From contig NZ_MKVV01000038.1 of the NCBI RefSeq assembly GCF_001899645.1, positions 49,771 to 113,770 on the forward strand: a stretch of DNA of 64,000 nt. The letters run 5' to 3'. Made by a program: the position numbers and the translations under genes. The notes under the pieces are model-generated. The model was not told where the DNA came from. It ran no database searches and worked only from the letters and a program-made list of their open reading frames with translations. Shown here piece after piece: positions 51,622 through 59,392 of this stretch. The stretch comes from Pseudonocardia sp. 73-21. Lineage in GTDB: Bacteria > Actinomycetota > Actinomycetes > Mycobacteriales > Pseudonocardiaceae. Numbering within the stretch: the first letter of the stretch is position 1; every line of letters starts with the position of its first letter.

Positions 51622-53145
51622 GTGGGCTCGTACGTGGACGGCTCCTGGGCCACGGCGGGCGTGCCGCTGGCGTCCACCAACCCGGCCACGGGCGAGCCCG
51701 TCGCCACCGCCCTGCTCGGGGATGCCTCCACGTTCGTCGACGCCTGCCGCACCGCCCGCGCGGCCCAGAAGGCCTGGGCGGCCACGCCGGCGCCCGTGCG
51801 GGGGCGGGTCGTCGAGCAGATCGGCCGGCTGGTCGAGGCCAACAAGGAGGCCCTGGCCGCGATCGTCACGCGCGAGATCGGCAAGCCCCTCGCGGAAGCC
51901 CGCGGCGAGGTGCAGGAGGTCATCGACACCGCGTCGTTCTTCGCCGGCGAGGGCCGCCGCCTCTACGGGCAGACCGTGCCCAGCGAGATGCCCGACAAGC
52001 AGCTGTTCACCTTCCGCGTGCCCGTCGGCGTCGCCGCGATCGTCACGGCCGGCAACTTCCCCGTCGCCGTGCCGTCCTGGTACCTGCTGCCCGCGCTGCT
52101 GTGCGGCAACGCCGTGGTCTGGAAGCCCGCGGAGTACACCCCGGCCATCGCCGAGGCGTTCACCGAGCTGTTCGTGCGCGGCGGGCTGCCGGCGGGCGTG
52201 CTCAACACCGTGCTCACCGACGGTCCCGCCACCTTCGACGGGCTGTCCGGGGCGCTGGAGGCGGGGCTGGTCGACAAGATCGGGTTCACCGGCTCGTCGG
52301 TGGTGGGGGTGCGGATCGGCGAGCTCGCCGGACACCACCTGCAGCACCCGTGCCTGGAGCTCGGCGGCAAGAACCCGCTGGTCGTGATGCCCGACGCCGA
52401 TCTCGACCTCGCGGTCGAGGGCGCGCTGTTCTCAGGCTTCGGCACGGCCGGGCAGCGCTGCACCTCCCTCGGCACGGTGATCGTCCACGAGTCGGTGCAC
52501 GACGAGTTCCTGGCCCGCTTCACCGCGGCCGTCGAGAGCGCGGTGGTCGGTGACCCGACCGGTGACGTGCTCTTCGGCCCGATGATCTCCGAGCGGTTCC
52601 TGGAGAACTTCGAGAAGCACCTGGCGCTGATCGAGCCGCACCACACCGTGATCGGCTCGACGGGGCGCATCACCCCGGCCGATCCGCGCGGCAACTTCAC
52701 CGGCGAGCCGGGGATCTACGCCCACCCCACGATCGTCGACGGCGTCCGCGCCGGGGACGCGCTGTACTCCACGGAGACGTTCGGCCCGATCGTCGGCGTC
52801 GCCTCGTTCGCCACGTTCGACGAGGCCGTCGAGCTCGCGAACGGCCACGGCTACGGCCTCTCGGCGTCGATCTACACGAGCACCCCGGCGCACGCGTTCC
52901 GGTTCCGGGAGCGGGTGACGGCGGGCATGGTGAGCGTCAACAACTCGACGTCCGGCGCTGAGGCCCACCTGCCCTTCGGCGGCAACGGGCGCAGCGGCAA
53001 CGGCAGCCGCCAGTCCGGGATCTGGGTGCTCGACCAGTTCACGCGGTGGCAGAGCATGAACTGGGACTTCGGCGGCAAGCTCCAGAAGGCGCAGATGGAC
53101 ACCGCAGAGCTCCCGGCCGACACCGAGTACCGCCTCCCCCGCTGA
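51622..53145 (+). CDS. Aldehyde dehydrogenase, likely piperideine-6-carboxylate dehydrogenase
   Basis: A 507-residue NAD(P)-dependent aldehyde dehydrogenase. Motifs are VAAIVTAGNFPVAVPSWYLLPAL, IGFTGSSVVGVRIG, the catalytic Glu in HPCLELGGKNPLVV, the nucleophile Cys in FGTAGQRCTSLGT and FGPIVGVASF. Following lat, it probably oxidises 2-aminoadipate semialdehyde to 2-aminoadipate, the role of Pcd in mycobacteria. GTG 51622 begins the normal family N-terminus (GSYVDGSW). An ATG at 51553 overlapping the lat stop would add 23 residues encoded by the dispersed repeat. Confidence 0.87.
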   Translation: MGSYVDGSWATAGVPLASTNPATGEPVATALLGDASTFVDACRTARAAQKAWAATPAPVRGRVVEQIGRLVEANKEALAAIVTREIGKPLAEARGEVQEVIDTASFFAGEGRRLYGQTVPSEMPDKQLFTFRVPVGVAAIVTAGNFPVAVPSWYLLPALLCGNAVVWKPAEYTPAIAEAFTELFVRGGLPAGVLNTVLTDGPATFDGLSGALEAGLVDKIGFTGSSVVGVRIGELAGHHLQHPCLELGGKNPLVVMPDADLDLAVEGALFSGFGTAGQRCTSLGTVIVHESVHDEFLARFTAAVESAVVGDPTGDVLFGPMISERFLENFEKHLALIEPHHTVIGSTGRITPADPRGNFTGEPGIYAHPTIVDGVRAGDALYSTETFGPIVGVASFATFDEAVELANGHGYGLSASIYTSTPAHAFRFRERVTAGMVSVNNSTSGAEAHLPFGGNGRSGNGSRQSGIWVLDQFTRWQSMNWDFGGKLQKAQMDTAELPADTEYRLPR

Positions 53146-53169
53146 CGAGCGGCAGGTTCTCGTCGGGTC

Positions 53170-53491
53170 TCACCAGAACCCCGTCAGCGGGGTGTCCGCC
53201 GTGGTCGTCAGGTCGCTCCAGGGGGCGGCCGCCTCGCGCACGTCCGCGTCGTCGGCCAGGTGCCAGCAGCGGCGGGCGGCCGTCGTGGCGGTACTCCCCC
53301 GGTCGCGTGCCGTCGCCGAAGGCCAGGCCGGGCCGGCCCGTCCCGACGCGGTGCAGCACCCCCGACAGGTGCCTCGCGACGTACGTGGCACCGTCGCCGG
53401 TGGTGGGCAGGTCGGCCACCACGCCCTGCAGCGCCCGGGCGCGCGGGCCCGGACGCACGAGGGCCACCTGGGCGCGCGTCCACTGCAGCAT
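53170..53491 (-). pseudogene. Frameshifted hypothetical gene
   Basis: A reading frame beginning MLQWTRAQVALVRPGPRARALQGVVADLPTTGDGATYVARHL continues to GLAFGDGTRPGEYRHDG. A one-base shift near 53285 then leads to RRCWHLADDADVREAAAPWSDLTTTADTPLTGFW and a stop at 53170. Together this would be a protein of about 105 residues. I do not recognise the family. The shift, and the wrecked gene next to it, suggest decay. Confidence 0.45.
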
Positions 53492-53559
53492 CCACTCCCC
53501 GGCCGGGGGCCGCCCGGTGGTGTGGGGTCCTGCAGCCCGTCGGCGCCCGGCCCTGGACG

Positions 53560-54002
53560 GTCACCCCCTGCCGTCCGTCGGAGCTGCGGGAGCGCGACGG
53601 CCCCGGGGGTCGTGCCGCTCTTCACCCAGTCGCACGCGATGTCCTCCTCGACGACGGCCTTGCCCACCTCGTCGGAGACGAGCAGCACGTCGTGGGCGTC
53701 GCAGATCTCGCGCAGCCGCTCGAAGTACCCGGGGGGGCGGCGGGAAGCAGCCGCCCGCGTTCTGCACGGGCTCGACGAACACCGCCGTTACGGTGTCGTC
53801 GCCTCCTCCACGCGGTTGGCCGCCCACAGCCCGAGCTCCTTGCCCTCAAGGTCGGACCGGTAGGCGTCGGTGTCGGGCACCTTGAACGCGCCGGGCACCA
53901 CCGGCTCGAACGGCGCGCGGTACCCGGGCACGCCGGTGAGCGCGAGCGCGCCCTGCGGGTGCCGTGGTAGGTCTTCAGCGGCTTGCCGGTGACCGTGAAG
54001 TA
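53560..54002 (-). pseudogene. Decayed class III aminotransferase (putrescine/pyruvate type)
   Basis: Fragments of an aminotransferase are readable in changing frames: FTVTGKPLKTYHG, then GALALTGVPGYRAPFEPVVPGAFKVPDTD, then [40 protein letters not shown]. After SDEV the sequence jumps to unrelated GKAVVEEDIACDWVKSG, so the PLP lysine and C-terminus are lost, and the N-terminal third is missing. At least three frame changes are present. Its position between an Lrp gene and potDABC points to a former putrescine or GABA transaminase. Confidence 0.8.
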
Positions 54003-54470
54003 CTACTTCGCGACCCAGTTGTGGTGCTGCTTGTGCAGCTTCATGTAGACGAACGTCTCCGTGCTGCGGACGCCGGGCAGGGCCCGGATCCGCCGCCCGA
54101 CGAGTTCGAGCAGGTGGTCGTCGTCCTCGCAGACCACCTCGGCCAGCACGTCGAAACTGCCGGCCGTGATCACGACGTGGTCGACCTCGGGCATCGCGGC
54201 CAGCGCGTCGGCCACCGTGACCACGTCGCCCTCCACCCGTATCCCGGCCATCGCCTGCCGCCGGAAACCCAGCTGCATCGGGTCGGTGACGGCGACGATC
54301 CGGATCACTCCGGTCTCCTGCAGCCGGGCCACCCGCTGGCGGACGGCAGCCTCGGAGAGCCCGACGGCCCGCGCGATGGTGGCGTACGGCCGGCGGCCGT
54401 CCTCCTGGAGCTGTTCGACGATGGCCTGGCCGACGTCGTCGAGGAGGGCGTGGGGCGCTATGGCGGTCAC
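54003..54470 (-). CDS. Lrp/AsnC regulator of the polyamine region
   Basis: A 155-residue Lrp-type regulator: HALLDDVGQAIVEQLQEDGRRPYATIARAVGLSEAAVRQRVARLQETGVI is the HTH, and DHVVITAGSFDVLAEVVCEDDDHLLELVGRRIRALPGV is the RAM domain. It ends HNWVAK. It is divergent from potD across 173 bases with a strong dyad, and just upstream of the decayed aminotransferase. Regulators of this type control putrescine or GABA catabolism in related actinobacteria; the specific ligand is inferred. Confidence 0.88.
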   Translation of the reverse strand: MTAIAPHALLDDVGQAIVEQLQEDGRRPYATIARAVGLSEAAVRQRVARLQETGVIRIVAVTDPMQLGFRRQAMAGIRVEGDVVTVADALAAMPEVDHVVITAGSFDVLAEVVCEDDDHLLELVGRRIRALPGVRSTETFVYMKLHKQHHNWVAK

Positions 54471-54509
54471 CCGACCGAGAGTAGGCGCCGATCCCGGTCT
54501 TGGAAACTC

Positions 54510-54543
54510 ATTTCGTTGTCAGATCCTCGGACTTCAACGAAAT
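54510..54543. promoter_or_regulatory. 9-bp-arm dyad in the lrp/potD intergenic region
   Basis: ATTTCGTTG (54510-54518) and CAACGAAAT (54535-54543) are perfect inverted copies with a 16-base spacer. This AT-rich element stands out in GC-rich DNA and sits 40 bases before the lrp start and 100 bases before potD, as expected for an Lrp-family operator. Confidence 0.65.
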
Positions 54544-54643
54544 CAATGGTCAGTCACGGTAAGTCTGGATGATCTCACCAGGAACCACTCTGTTGCGCAC
54601 TACAGTCCACACCGGTCGAGATCGCCCCCAGGAGGACCCCTTC

Positions 54644-55894
54644 ATGCACCCCGCCCGTTTCCGGTCGCTGTCCCCCGAGGCGCAGGCCGTCCTCTCCCTG
54701 CAGCGCGCCACCGGGCGCCTGTCGCGCCGGTCGCTGCTGCGCGGCGCGGGCACGCTCGGGGCCGGCGCCCTGTTGGCCGCCTGCGGGACGGCGGGCACGC
54801 CCACGAACGCCGCCGGCGGCCCCACCTCCGCCGCGGGCCCGGCACCGGCCGCCGACGTCTCCGACACGGAGAAGAAGGTCGACTGGGCGAACTGGACGCT
54901 CTACCTCGACTACGACCCGGCCACGAAGAAGTACCCCACGCTGGAGAAGTTCATCGCGACCACGGGGATCGCCGCCACCTACAGCGAGGACATCGACGGC
55001 AATGACACGTACTACGGCAAGATCTCGGGCCAGCTCGCAAACGGGCAGGACATCGGCAAGGACATCGTCGTGTTCACCGACTGGATGGCCGCGCGGATGG
55101 TGCGCATGGGCTACACCCAGGAGCTCGACCTCTCGCTCATCCCCAACGCCAAGAACCTGCTGCCGTCCCTGCGGGGAGTCGACTACGACCCGGGCCGCAA
55201 CCGCACGCTGACCTGGCAGTCCGGCTTCGGCGGGCTCGCCTGGAACAAGGCCGCGGTGCCCGGTGGCCTGAAGTCCGTGTCCGACCTGTGGAAGCCCGAG
55301 CTCAAGGGCAGGGTCGAGGTGCTCGACGAGTGGCGCGACACGGTCGGGCTGATCATGGCCGACCAGGGCGTCGACATCTCCGGCAGCTGGGGCGCCGACC
55401 AGTTCGGCAACGCGATCGACGTGCTCGACAACCAGATCAAGTCCGGCCAGATCCGCCAGGTGAAGGGCAACTCCTACAAGGAGGACCTGGTCTCCGGCGA
55501 CGCCGTGGCGGTGATCGGCTGGTCGGGCGACATCACCCAGCTCAACACGGAGAACGACGACAAGTTCGCGTTCGCCGTGCCCGACGCCGGCGGCACGCTC
55601 TGGAGCGACAACATGATGGTGCCGGTCGGGGCCCGGCACAAGAAGAACGCCGAGACGCTCATGAACTACTACTACGACCCCGAGGTGGCCGCGCAGGTGG
55701 CCGCATACGTCAGCTACATCTGCCCCGTGGTTGGCGCCCAGGAGGCGCTGCGGAAGACCGACCCGCAGCTGGCCGCCGACACGAGCATCTTCCCCGACGC
55801 GGCGACGCTCGCGAAGGTGAAGGTCTTCCGCACGCTGACCCCGCAGGAGGAGACCGACTTCGGCGGCCGGTTCCAGACCACGATCGGCAACTGA
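54644..55894 (+). CDS. potD: Polyamine ABC transporter substrate-binding lipoprotein
   Basis: A 416-residue binding protein. The N-terminus has a twin-arginine signal (LSRRSLLRGAGTLGAGALLAAC) ending in a lipobox, so it is a Tat-exported lipoprotein anchored at C46 or nearby. The mature part matches spermidine/putrescine-binding PotD proteins (WTLYLDYDPATKKYPTLEKF, DIVVFTDWMAARM, IGWSGDITQLN, DNMMVPVGARHKKNAETLMNYYYDPEVAAQVA). The ATG 54644 follows AGGAGG. It is the first gene of potDABC and is likely controlled by the divergent Lrp. Confidence 0.9.
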   Translation: MHPARFRSLSPEAQAVLSLQRATGRLSRRSLLRGAGTLGAGALLAACGTAGTPTNAAGGPTSAAGPAPAADVSDTEKKVDWANWTLYLDYDPATKKYPTLEKFIATTGIAATYSEDIDGNDTYYGKISGQLANGQDIGKDIVVFTDWMAARMVRMGYTQELDLSLIPNAKNLLPSLRGVDYDPGRNRTLTWQSGFGGLAWNKAAVPGGLKSVSDLWKPELKGRVEVLDEWRDTVGLIMADQGVDISGSWGADQFGNAIDVLDNQIKSGQIRQVKGNSYKEDLVSGDAVAVIGWSGDITQLNTENDDKFAFAVPDAGGTLWSDNMMVPVGARHKKNAETLMNYYYDPEVAAQVAAYVSYICPVVGAQEALRKTDPQLAADTSIFPDAATLAKVKVFRTLTPQEETDFGGRFQTTIGN

Positions 55895-55895
55895 C

Positions 55896-57044
55896 GTGTC
55901 GGGCCGCGATCTGGAGCTGGTCTCCGTCACCAAGCGCTTCGGCGACTTCACCGCCGTCGACGACCTGTCGCTGACCATGCCGTCGGGCTCGTTCTTCGCC
56001 CTGCTCGGGCCGTCCGGCTGCGGCAAGACCACGATGCTGCGGATCATCGCCGGGCTGGAGAGCCCCAGCGCCGGCCGCGTGTTCATCGGCGGCGAGGACA
56101 TCACCGCCACCCGCGCCCACCAGCGACCGGTCAACACCGTGTTCCAGAGCTACGCCCTGTTCCCGCACCTCGACGTCATCGAGAACGTCGCGTTCGGGCT
56201 GCGCCGGCGCCGGGAGAAGCACGTGGTCGAACGGGCGATGGCCGCGCTCGACCTCGTCGAGCTGCGCCACCTCGCCGGCCGCAAGCCCGCCCAGCTCTCC
56301 GGCGGCCAGCAGCAGCGCGTCGCGCTCGCCCGGGCGCTGGTCAACAACCCGGCCGTACTGCTGCTGGACGAGCCGCTCGGCGCGCTCGACCTCAAGCTGC
56401 GCCGCCAGATGCAGGTGGAGCTCAAGCGCATCCAGGACGAGGTGGGCCTGACGTTCGTGCACGTCACCCACGACCAGGAGGAGGCCATGACGATGGCCGA
56501 CACGGTCGCGGTGATGAACGCGGGGCGCATCGAGCAGATGGGCGCACCGCAGGAGCTCTACGACCTGCCCCGCACGCCGTTCGTGGCGAACTTCCTGGGC
56601 CGGTCCAACCTGCTCGCCGGCACCGTGACCGACGAGCACGGCGGCCTGCTCGGCGTCGACGTCGCCGGCACCCGCGTACAGGTGCCCGCCGACCGCGCCG
56701 TCGCCCGCAGCGGGGCGGTGCTGGTCGGGGTGCGGCCGGAGAAGGTCATCCTGCTCGGGGCGGACGACCCGGCCCCGCCCGGCGCGACGGCGCTCGGCCC
56801 GGGCACCGTCGCGGACGTCTCGTTCGCCGGGGTGAGCACCGAGTACCTGGTGGACGTGCCCGGCGCGGGCCGGATGAGCGTGTTCGCCCAGAACCTGACG
56901 GGGGTGTCCGCGACGCCGGGCGGCACCGTCCGGCTCGCGTGGTCGCCGCAGCACGCCTTCGCGCTCGTCGACGACGGCGCGCCCGACGACGGCACCGGGG
57001 AGGCCGTCGAGGCGGCCGAGCTCAGCGAGGCGGCGGCCCCGTGA
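55896..57044 (+). CDS. potA: Polyamine ABC transporter ATP-binding protein
   Basis: A 382-residue ATPase: Walker A LGPSGCGKTTMLR, signature LSGGQQQRVALAR, Walker B AVLLLDEPLGALD, H-loop VHVTHDQEEA, and a C-terminal TOBE domain (VGVRPEKVILLG). It energises import through PotB/PotC. The GTG start is one base after the potD stop, and the stop overlaps potB (GTGA). Confidence 0.92.
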   Translation: MSGRDLELVSVTKRFGDFTAVDDLSLTMPSGSFFALLGPSGCGKTTMLRIIAGLESPSAGRVFIGGEDITATRAHQRPVNTVFQSYALFPHLDVIENVAFGLRRRREKHVVERAMAALDLVELRHLAGRKPAQLSGGQQQRVALARALVNNPAVLLLDEPLGALDLKLRRQMQVELKRIQDEVGLTFVHVTHDQEEAMTMADTVAVMNAGRIEQMGAPQELYDLPRTPFVANFLGRSNLLAGTVTDEHGGLLGVDVAGTRVQVPADRAVARSGAVLVGVRPEKVILLGADDPAPPGATALGPGTVADVSFAGVSTEYLVDVPGAGRMSVFAQNLTGVSATPGGTVRLAWSPQHAFALVDDGAPDDGTGEAVEAAELSEAAAP

Positions 57045-57946
57045 CGGCCGCGCTCGTCGTCGGCCACGGCACCGAGGTCGCCGGCGCCCGGCGCCGCAGC
57101 CGCACGGCCTGGCTGCTGCTCGCCCCCGGGCTGCTCTACCTCTTCGTGTTCTTCGTGGCCCCCGTGGCCGTGCTGCTGCTGACCTCGCTCTTCGAGCGCG
57201 TGCCCGGCGGACCGGTCGGGGCCACCCGCCCGGCGTTCGCGGTGTCCAACTACGTCGACGCGGTGGTCACCTACGCCCCGCAGTTCGGCCGCTCGTTCCT
57301 CTACGCGTTCATCGCCACGGTGCTGGCGCTGGCCATCGGCTACCCGCTGGCCTACGTCATCGGCGTGCGTTGCCGCACCCGGCCGCTCCTGCAGGGTGTG
57401 CTGCTGGTTCTGGTGATCGCCCCGTTCTTCACCAGCTTCATCCTGCGCACGATCGCGTGGAAGCAGATCCTGGCCGACGACAGCGTGGTGGTCTCGGTCC
57501 TCAAGACCGTCTCCCTGCTCCCGGACGACGCGCGGCTCACCGCCACGCCCGTGGCCGTCGTCGCGGGGCTGACCTACAATTTCCTGCCCTTCATGACGCT
57601 GCCCGTCTACGCGAGCCTGGAACGCCTGGACCTGCGGCTCGTCGAGGCCGGTGGCGACCTCTACGCCACCCCGATCTCCACGTTCCGGCACGTCACGCTG
57701 CCGCTGACGATGCCCGGGATCGTCTCCGGCTCGCTGCTCACGTTCATCCCCGCCGCCGGCGACTACGTCAACTCGGCCCTGCTGGGCAACGCCGGCACGT
57801 CGATGGTCGGCAACGTGATCGACTCCCGGTTCTTCCGGGTGGTCGACTACCCCACCGCCGCGGCGCTCTCGGTGATCCTCATGGCGGCCGTCCTGCTGCT
57901 CGTCGCCTGGTACGTGCGGCGCTCGGGAACGGAGGACCTGCTGTGA
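57041..57946 (+). CDS. potB: Polyamine ABC transporter permease 1
   Basis: A 301-residue permease with about six membrane helices. It has WLLLAPGLLYLFVFFVAPVAVLLL at the start, IATVLALAIGYPLAYVIG, and a coupling-loop EAA-like motif (LVEAGGDLYATPISTFRHVTLPLTMPGI). It pairs with PotC to form the channel. GTG 57041 overlaps the potA stop and the stop overlaps potC (GTGA). The Arg-rich stretch RRRSRT before the first helix marks the cytoplasmic side. Confidence 0.9.
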   Translation: MTAALVVGHGTEVAGARRRSRTAWLLLAPGLLYLFVFFVAPVAVLLLTSLFERVPGGPVGATRPAFAVSNYVDAVVTYAPQFGRSFLYAFIATVLALAIGYPLAYVIGVRCRTRPLLQGVLLVLVIAPFFTSFILRTIAWKQILADDSVVVSVLKTVSLLPDDARLTATPVAVVAGLTYNFLPFMTLPVYASLERLDLRLVEAGGDLYATPISTFRHVTLPLTMPGIVSGSLLTFIPAAGDYVNSALLGNAGTSMVGNVIDSRFFRVVDYPTAAALSVILMAAVLLLVAWYVRRSGTEDLL

Positions 57947-58740
57947 AGCGCCTGTCCTTCGGCCGGTACCTGCTGCCGGTCTACGCCGCGCTGGCGTTCC
58001 TCTACCTGCTCACGCCCATCGCGTACACGTTCGCGTTCAGCTTCAACGACGCCGGCCGCTCCAACCTCGTCTGGCGGGGCTTCACGTTCACGAACTGGCA
58101 GAACCCGTGCGGGGCGCCGGCGGTCTGCGAGTCGGTGGTCAACAGCCTGCAGATCGGGGTGCTCGCCACCGTCATCTCCACCGTGCTCGGCACCATGATC
58201 GCCATCGCGCTGGTGCGCTACCGCTTCCGCCTGCGTGCGGGCGCCAACCTGCTGCTGTTCCTGCCCATGGCCACGCCCGAGGTGGTGCTCGGCGCGGCAC
58301 TGCTCGCGCAGTTCCTCAACCTGAGGGTCAACCCCGGGTTCGCCACCATCGTCATCGCGCACGTCATGTTCTGCATCAGCTTCGTGGTGGTCACGGTGAA
58401 GGCCCGCGTGGCGTCGCTGGACCCGCGCCTCGAGGAGGCAGCGGCCGACCTCTACGCCTCCCCGCGGGCCGCGTTCTGGCGCGTCACGTTCCCGCTGCTG
58501 CTGCCCGGCATCGCCGCCGCCGCGCTGCTGGCGTTCTCCCTGAGCTTCGACGACTTCATCATCACGAACTTCAACTCGGGCAACACCGACACCTTCCCCA
58601 AGTTCGTCTACGTCTCGGCCACGCGCGGCATCCCGGCCCAGGCCAACGTCATGGGGTCGGCGATGTTCCTGATCGCGCTGATCATCGTGGTCACCGGACA
58701 GGTCCTCGCGGCCCGACGACGACGGGCCGCCGCCACCTGA
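57943..58740 (+). CDS. potC: Polyamine ABC transporter permease 2
   Basis: A 265-residue permease: LLPVYAALAFLYLLTPIAYTFAFSFND, then LQIGVLATVISTVLGTMIAIALV, and the EAA loop LEEAAADLYASPRAAFWRVTFPLLLPGI, followed by LAFSLSFDDFIITNF, a hallmark of PotC. It starts GTG overlapping potB and ends the operon with an Arg/Ala tail. It is followed after 51 bases by a broken amino-acid permease gene. Confidence 0.9.
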   Translation: MKRLSFGRYLLPVYAALAFLYLLTPIAYTFAFSFNDAGRSNLVWRGFTFTNWQNPCGAPAVCESVVNSLQIGVLATVISTVLGTMIAIALVRYRFRLRAGANLLLFLPMATPEVVLGAALLAQFLNLRVNPGFATIVIAHVMFCISFVVVTVKARVASLDPRLEEAAADLYASPRAAFWRVTFPLLLPGIAAAALLAFSLSFDDFIITNFNSGNTDTFPKFVYVSATRGIPAQANVMGSAMFLIALIIVVTGQVLAARRRRAAAT

Positions 58741-58791
58741 TCCGACATTTCCGACCTCCCCCATCAGGTGGGACGACGGCCGGGAGGCAGC

Positions 58792-59292
58792 ATGAGCACG
58801 GAGACGTCCTCCGATGCAGCAGGGTTCGGCAGCGCGCCGGGCGACAAGGGCCTCAAGGGCGGCGCGCTGGGCCTGGTGTCCGGCGTCGTCATCGGCCTCG
58901 CGTCCACCGCGCCCGCCTACAGCCTCGCGGCGAGCCTCGGGCTGATCGTCGTGATCGCGTTCATCCCGATGTACCTCATCGCGGTGGCCTACCGCGAGCT
59001 CAACGAGGCCGAGCCCGACCGCGGCACCACGTTCACCTGGGCCGGCCGCACGTTCGGACCGTGGATGGGCTGGCGAGATCTCCGCGCGCCTGCAGTACGC
59101 GCTGCTGGGCGTCGAACTGCTGGTGCTGGCCGCGTTCGCCGTGGTCGCGCTGGTCGAGGTCTACGCGGGCGACGGCTCCGAGGGCTCGATCGTGCCGAGC
59201 ATCGCCCGGCTGTGGCCGAACGGGCTGGGCGTCTCCGACATCATCGACGCCATCCTCATCGCCGTGTCCCTCCACCGGGGCCGGGGCACCGC
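58792..59292 (+). pseudogene. APC-family amino-acid/polyamine permease, deleted and frameshifted
   Basis: The N-terminus is normal for an APC permease (GLKGGALGLVSGVVIGLASTAPAYSLAASLGLIVVIAFIPMYLIAVAYRELNEAEPDRGTTFTWAGRTFGPWMGW). Right after GPWMGW the sequence jumps, in another frame, to ISARLQYALLGVELLVLAAFAVVALVEVYAGDGSEGSIVPS, a later part of the same family. It stops being recognisable after IIDAILIAVSLH. About 90 residues between the two parts and the whole C-terminal half are missing. Together with the decayed aminotransferase on the other side of potDABC this suggests loss of part of a putrescine pathway. Confidence 0.82.
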
Positions 59293-59317
59293 CGACGACG
59301 TGTTCGCGGCGTCGACG

Positions 59318-59380
59318 TCGCAGCCCGTGAGGCACCTCGCAGCGCGCCGGCGGGCTGCGAGGCGATCACACGGGCTGCGA
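59318..59380. terminator. Complex inverted repeat before the rnj stop
   Basis: TCGCAGCCCGTG (59318-59329) and CACGGGCTGCGA (59369-59380) are perfect 12-bp arms. CACCTCGCAGC (59333-59343) can also pair with GCTGCGAGGTG (59374-59384), and CGGGCTGCGAGG occurs twice (59351, 59371). It lies 13 bases beyond the rnj stop on its strand, so a terminator with alternative pairings is likely. Confidence 0.6.
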
Positions 59381-59392
59381 GGTGGCGTCGGG

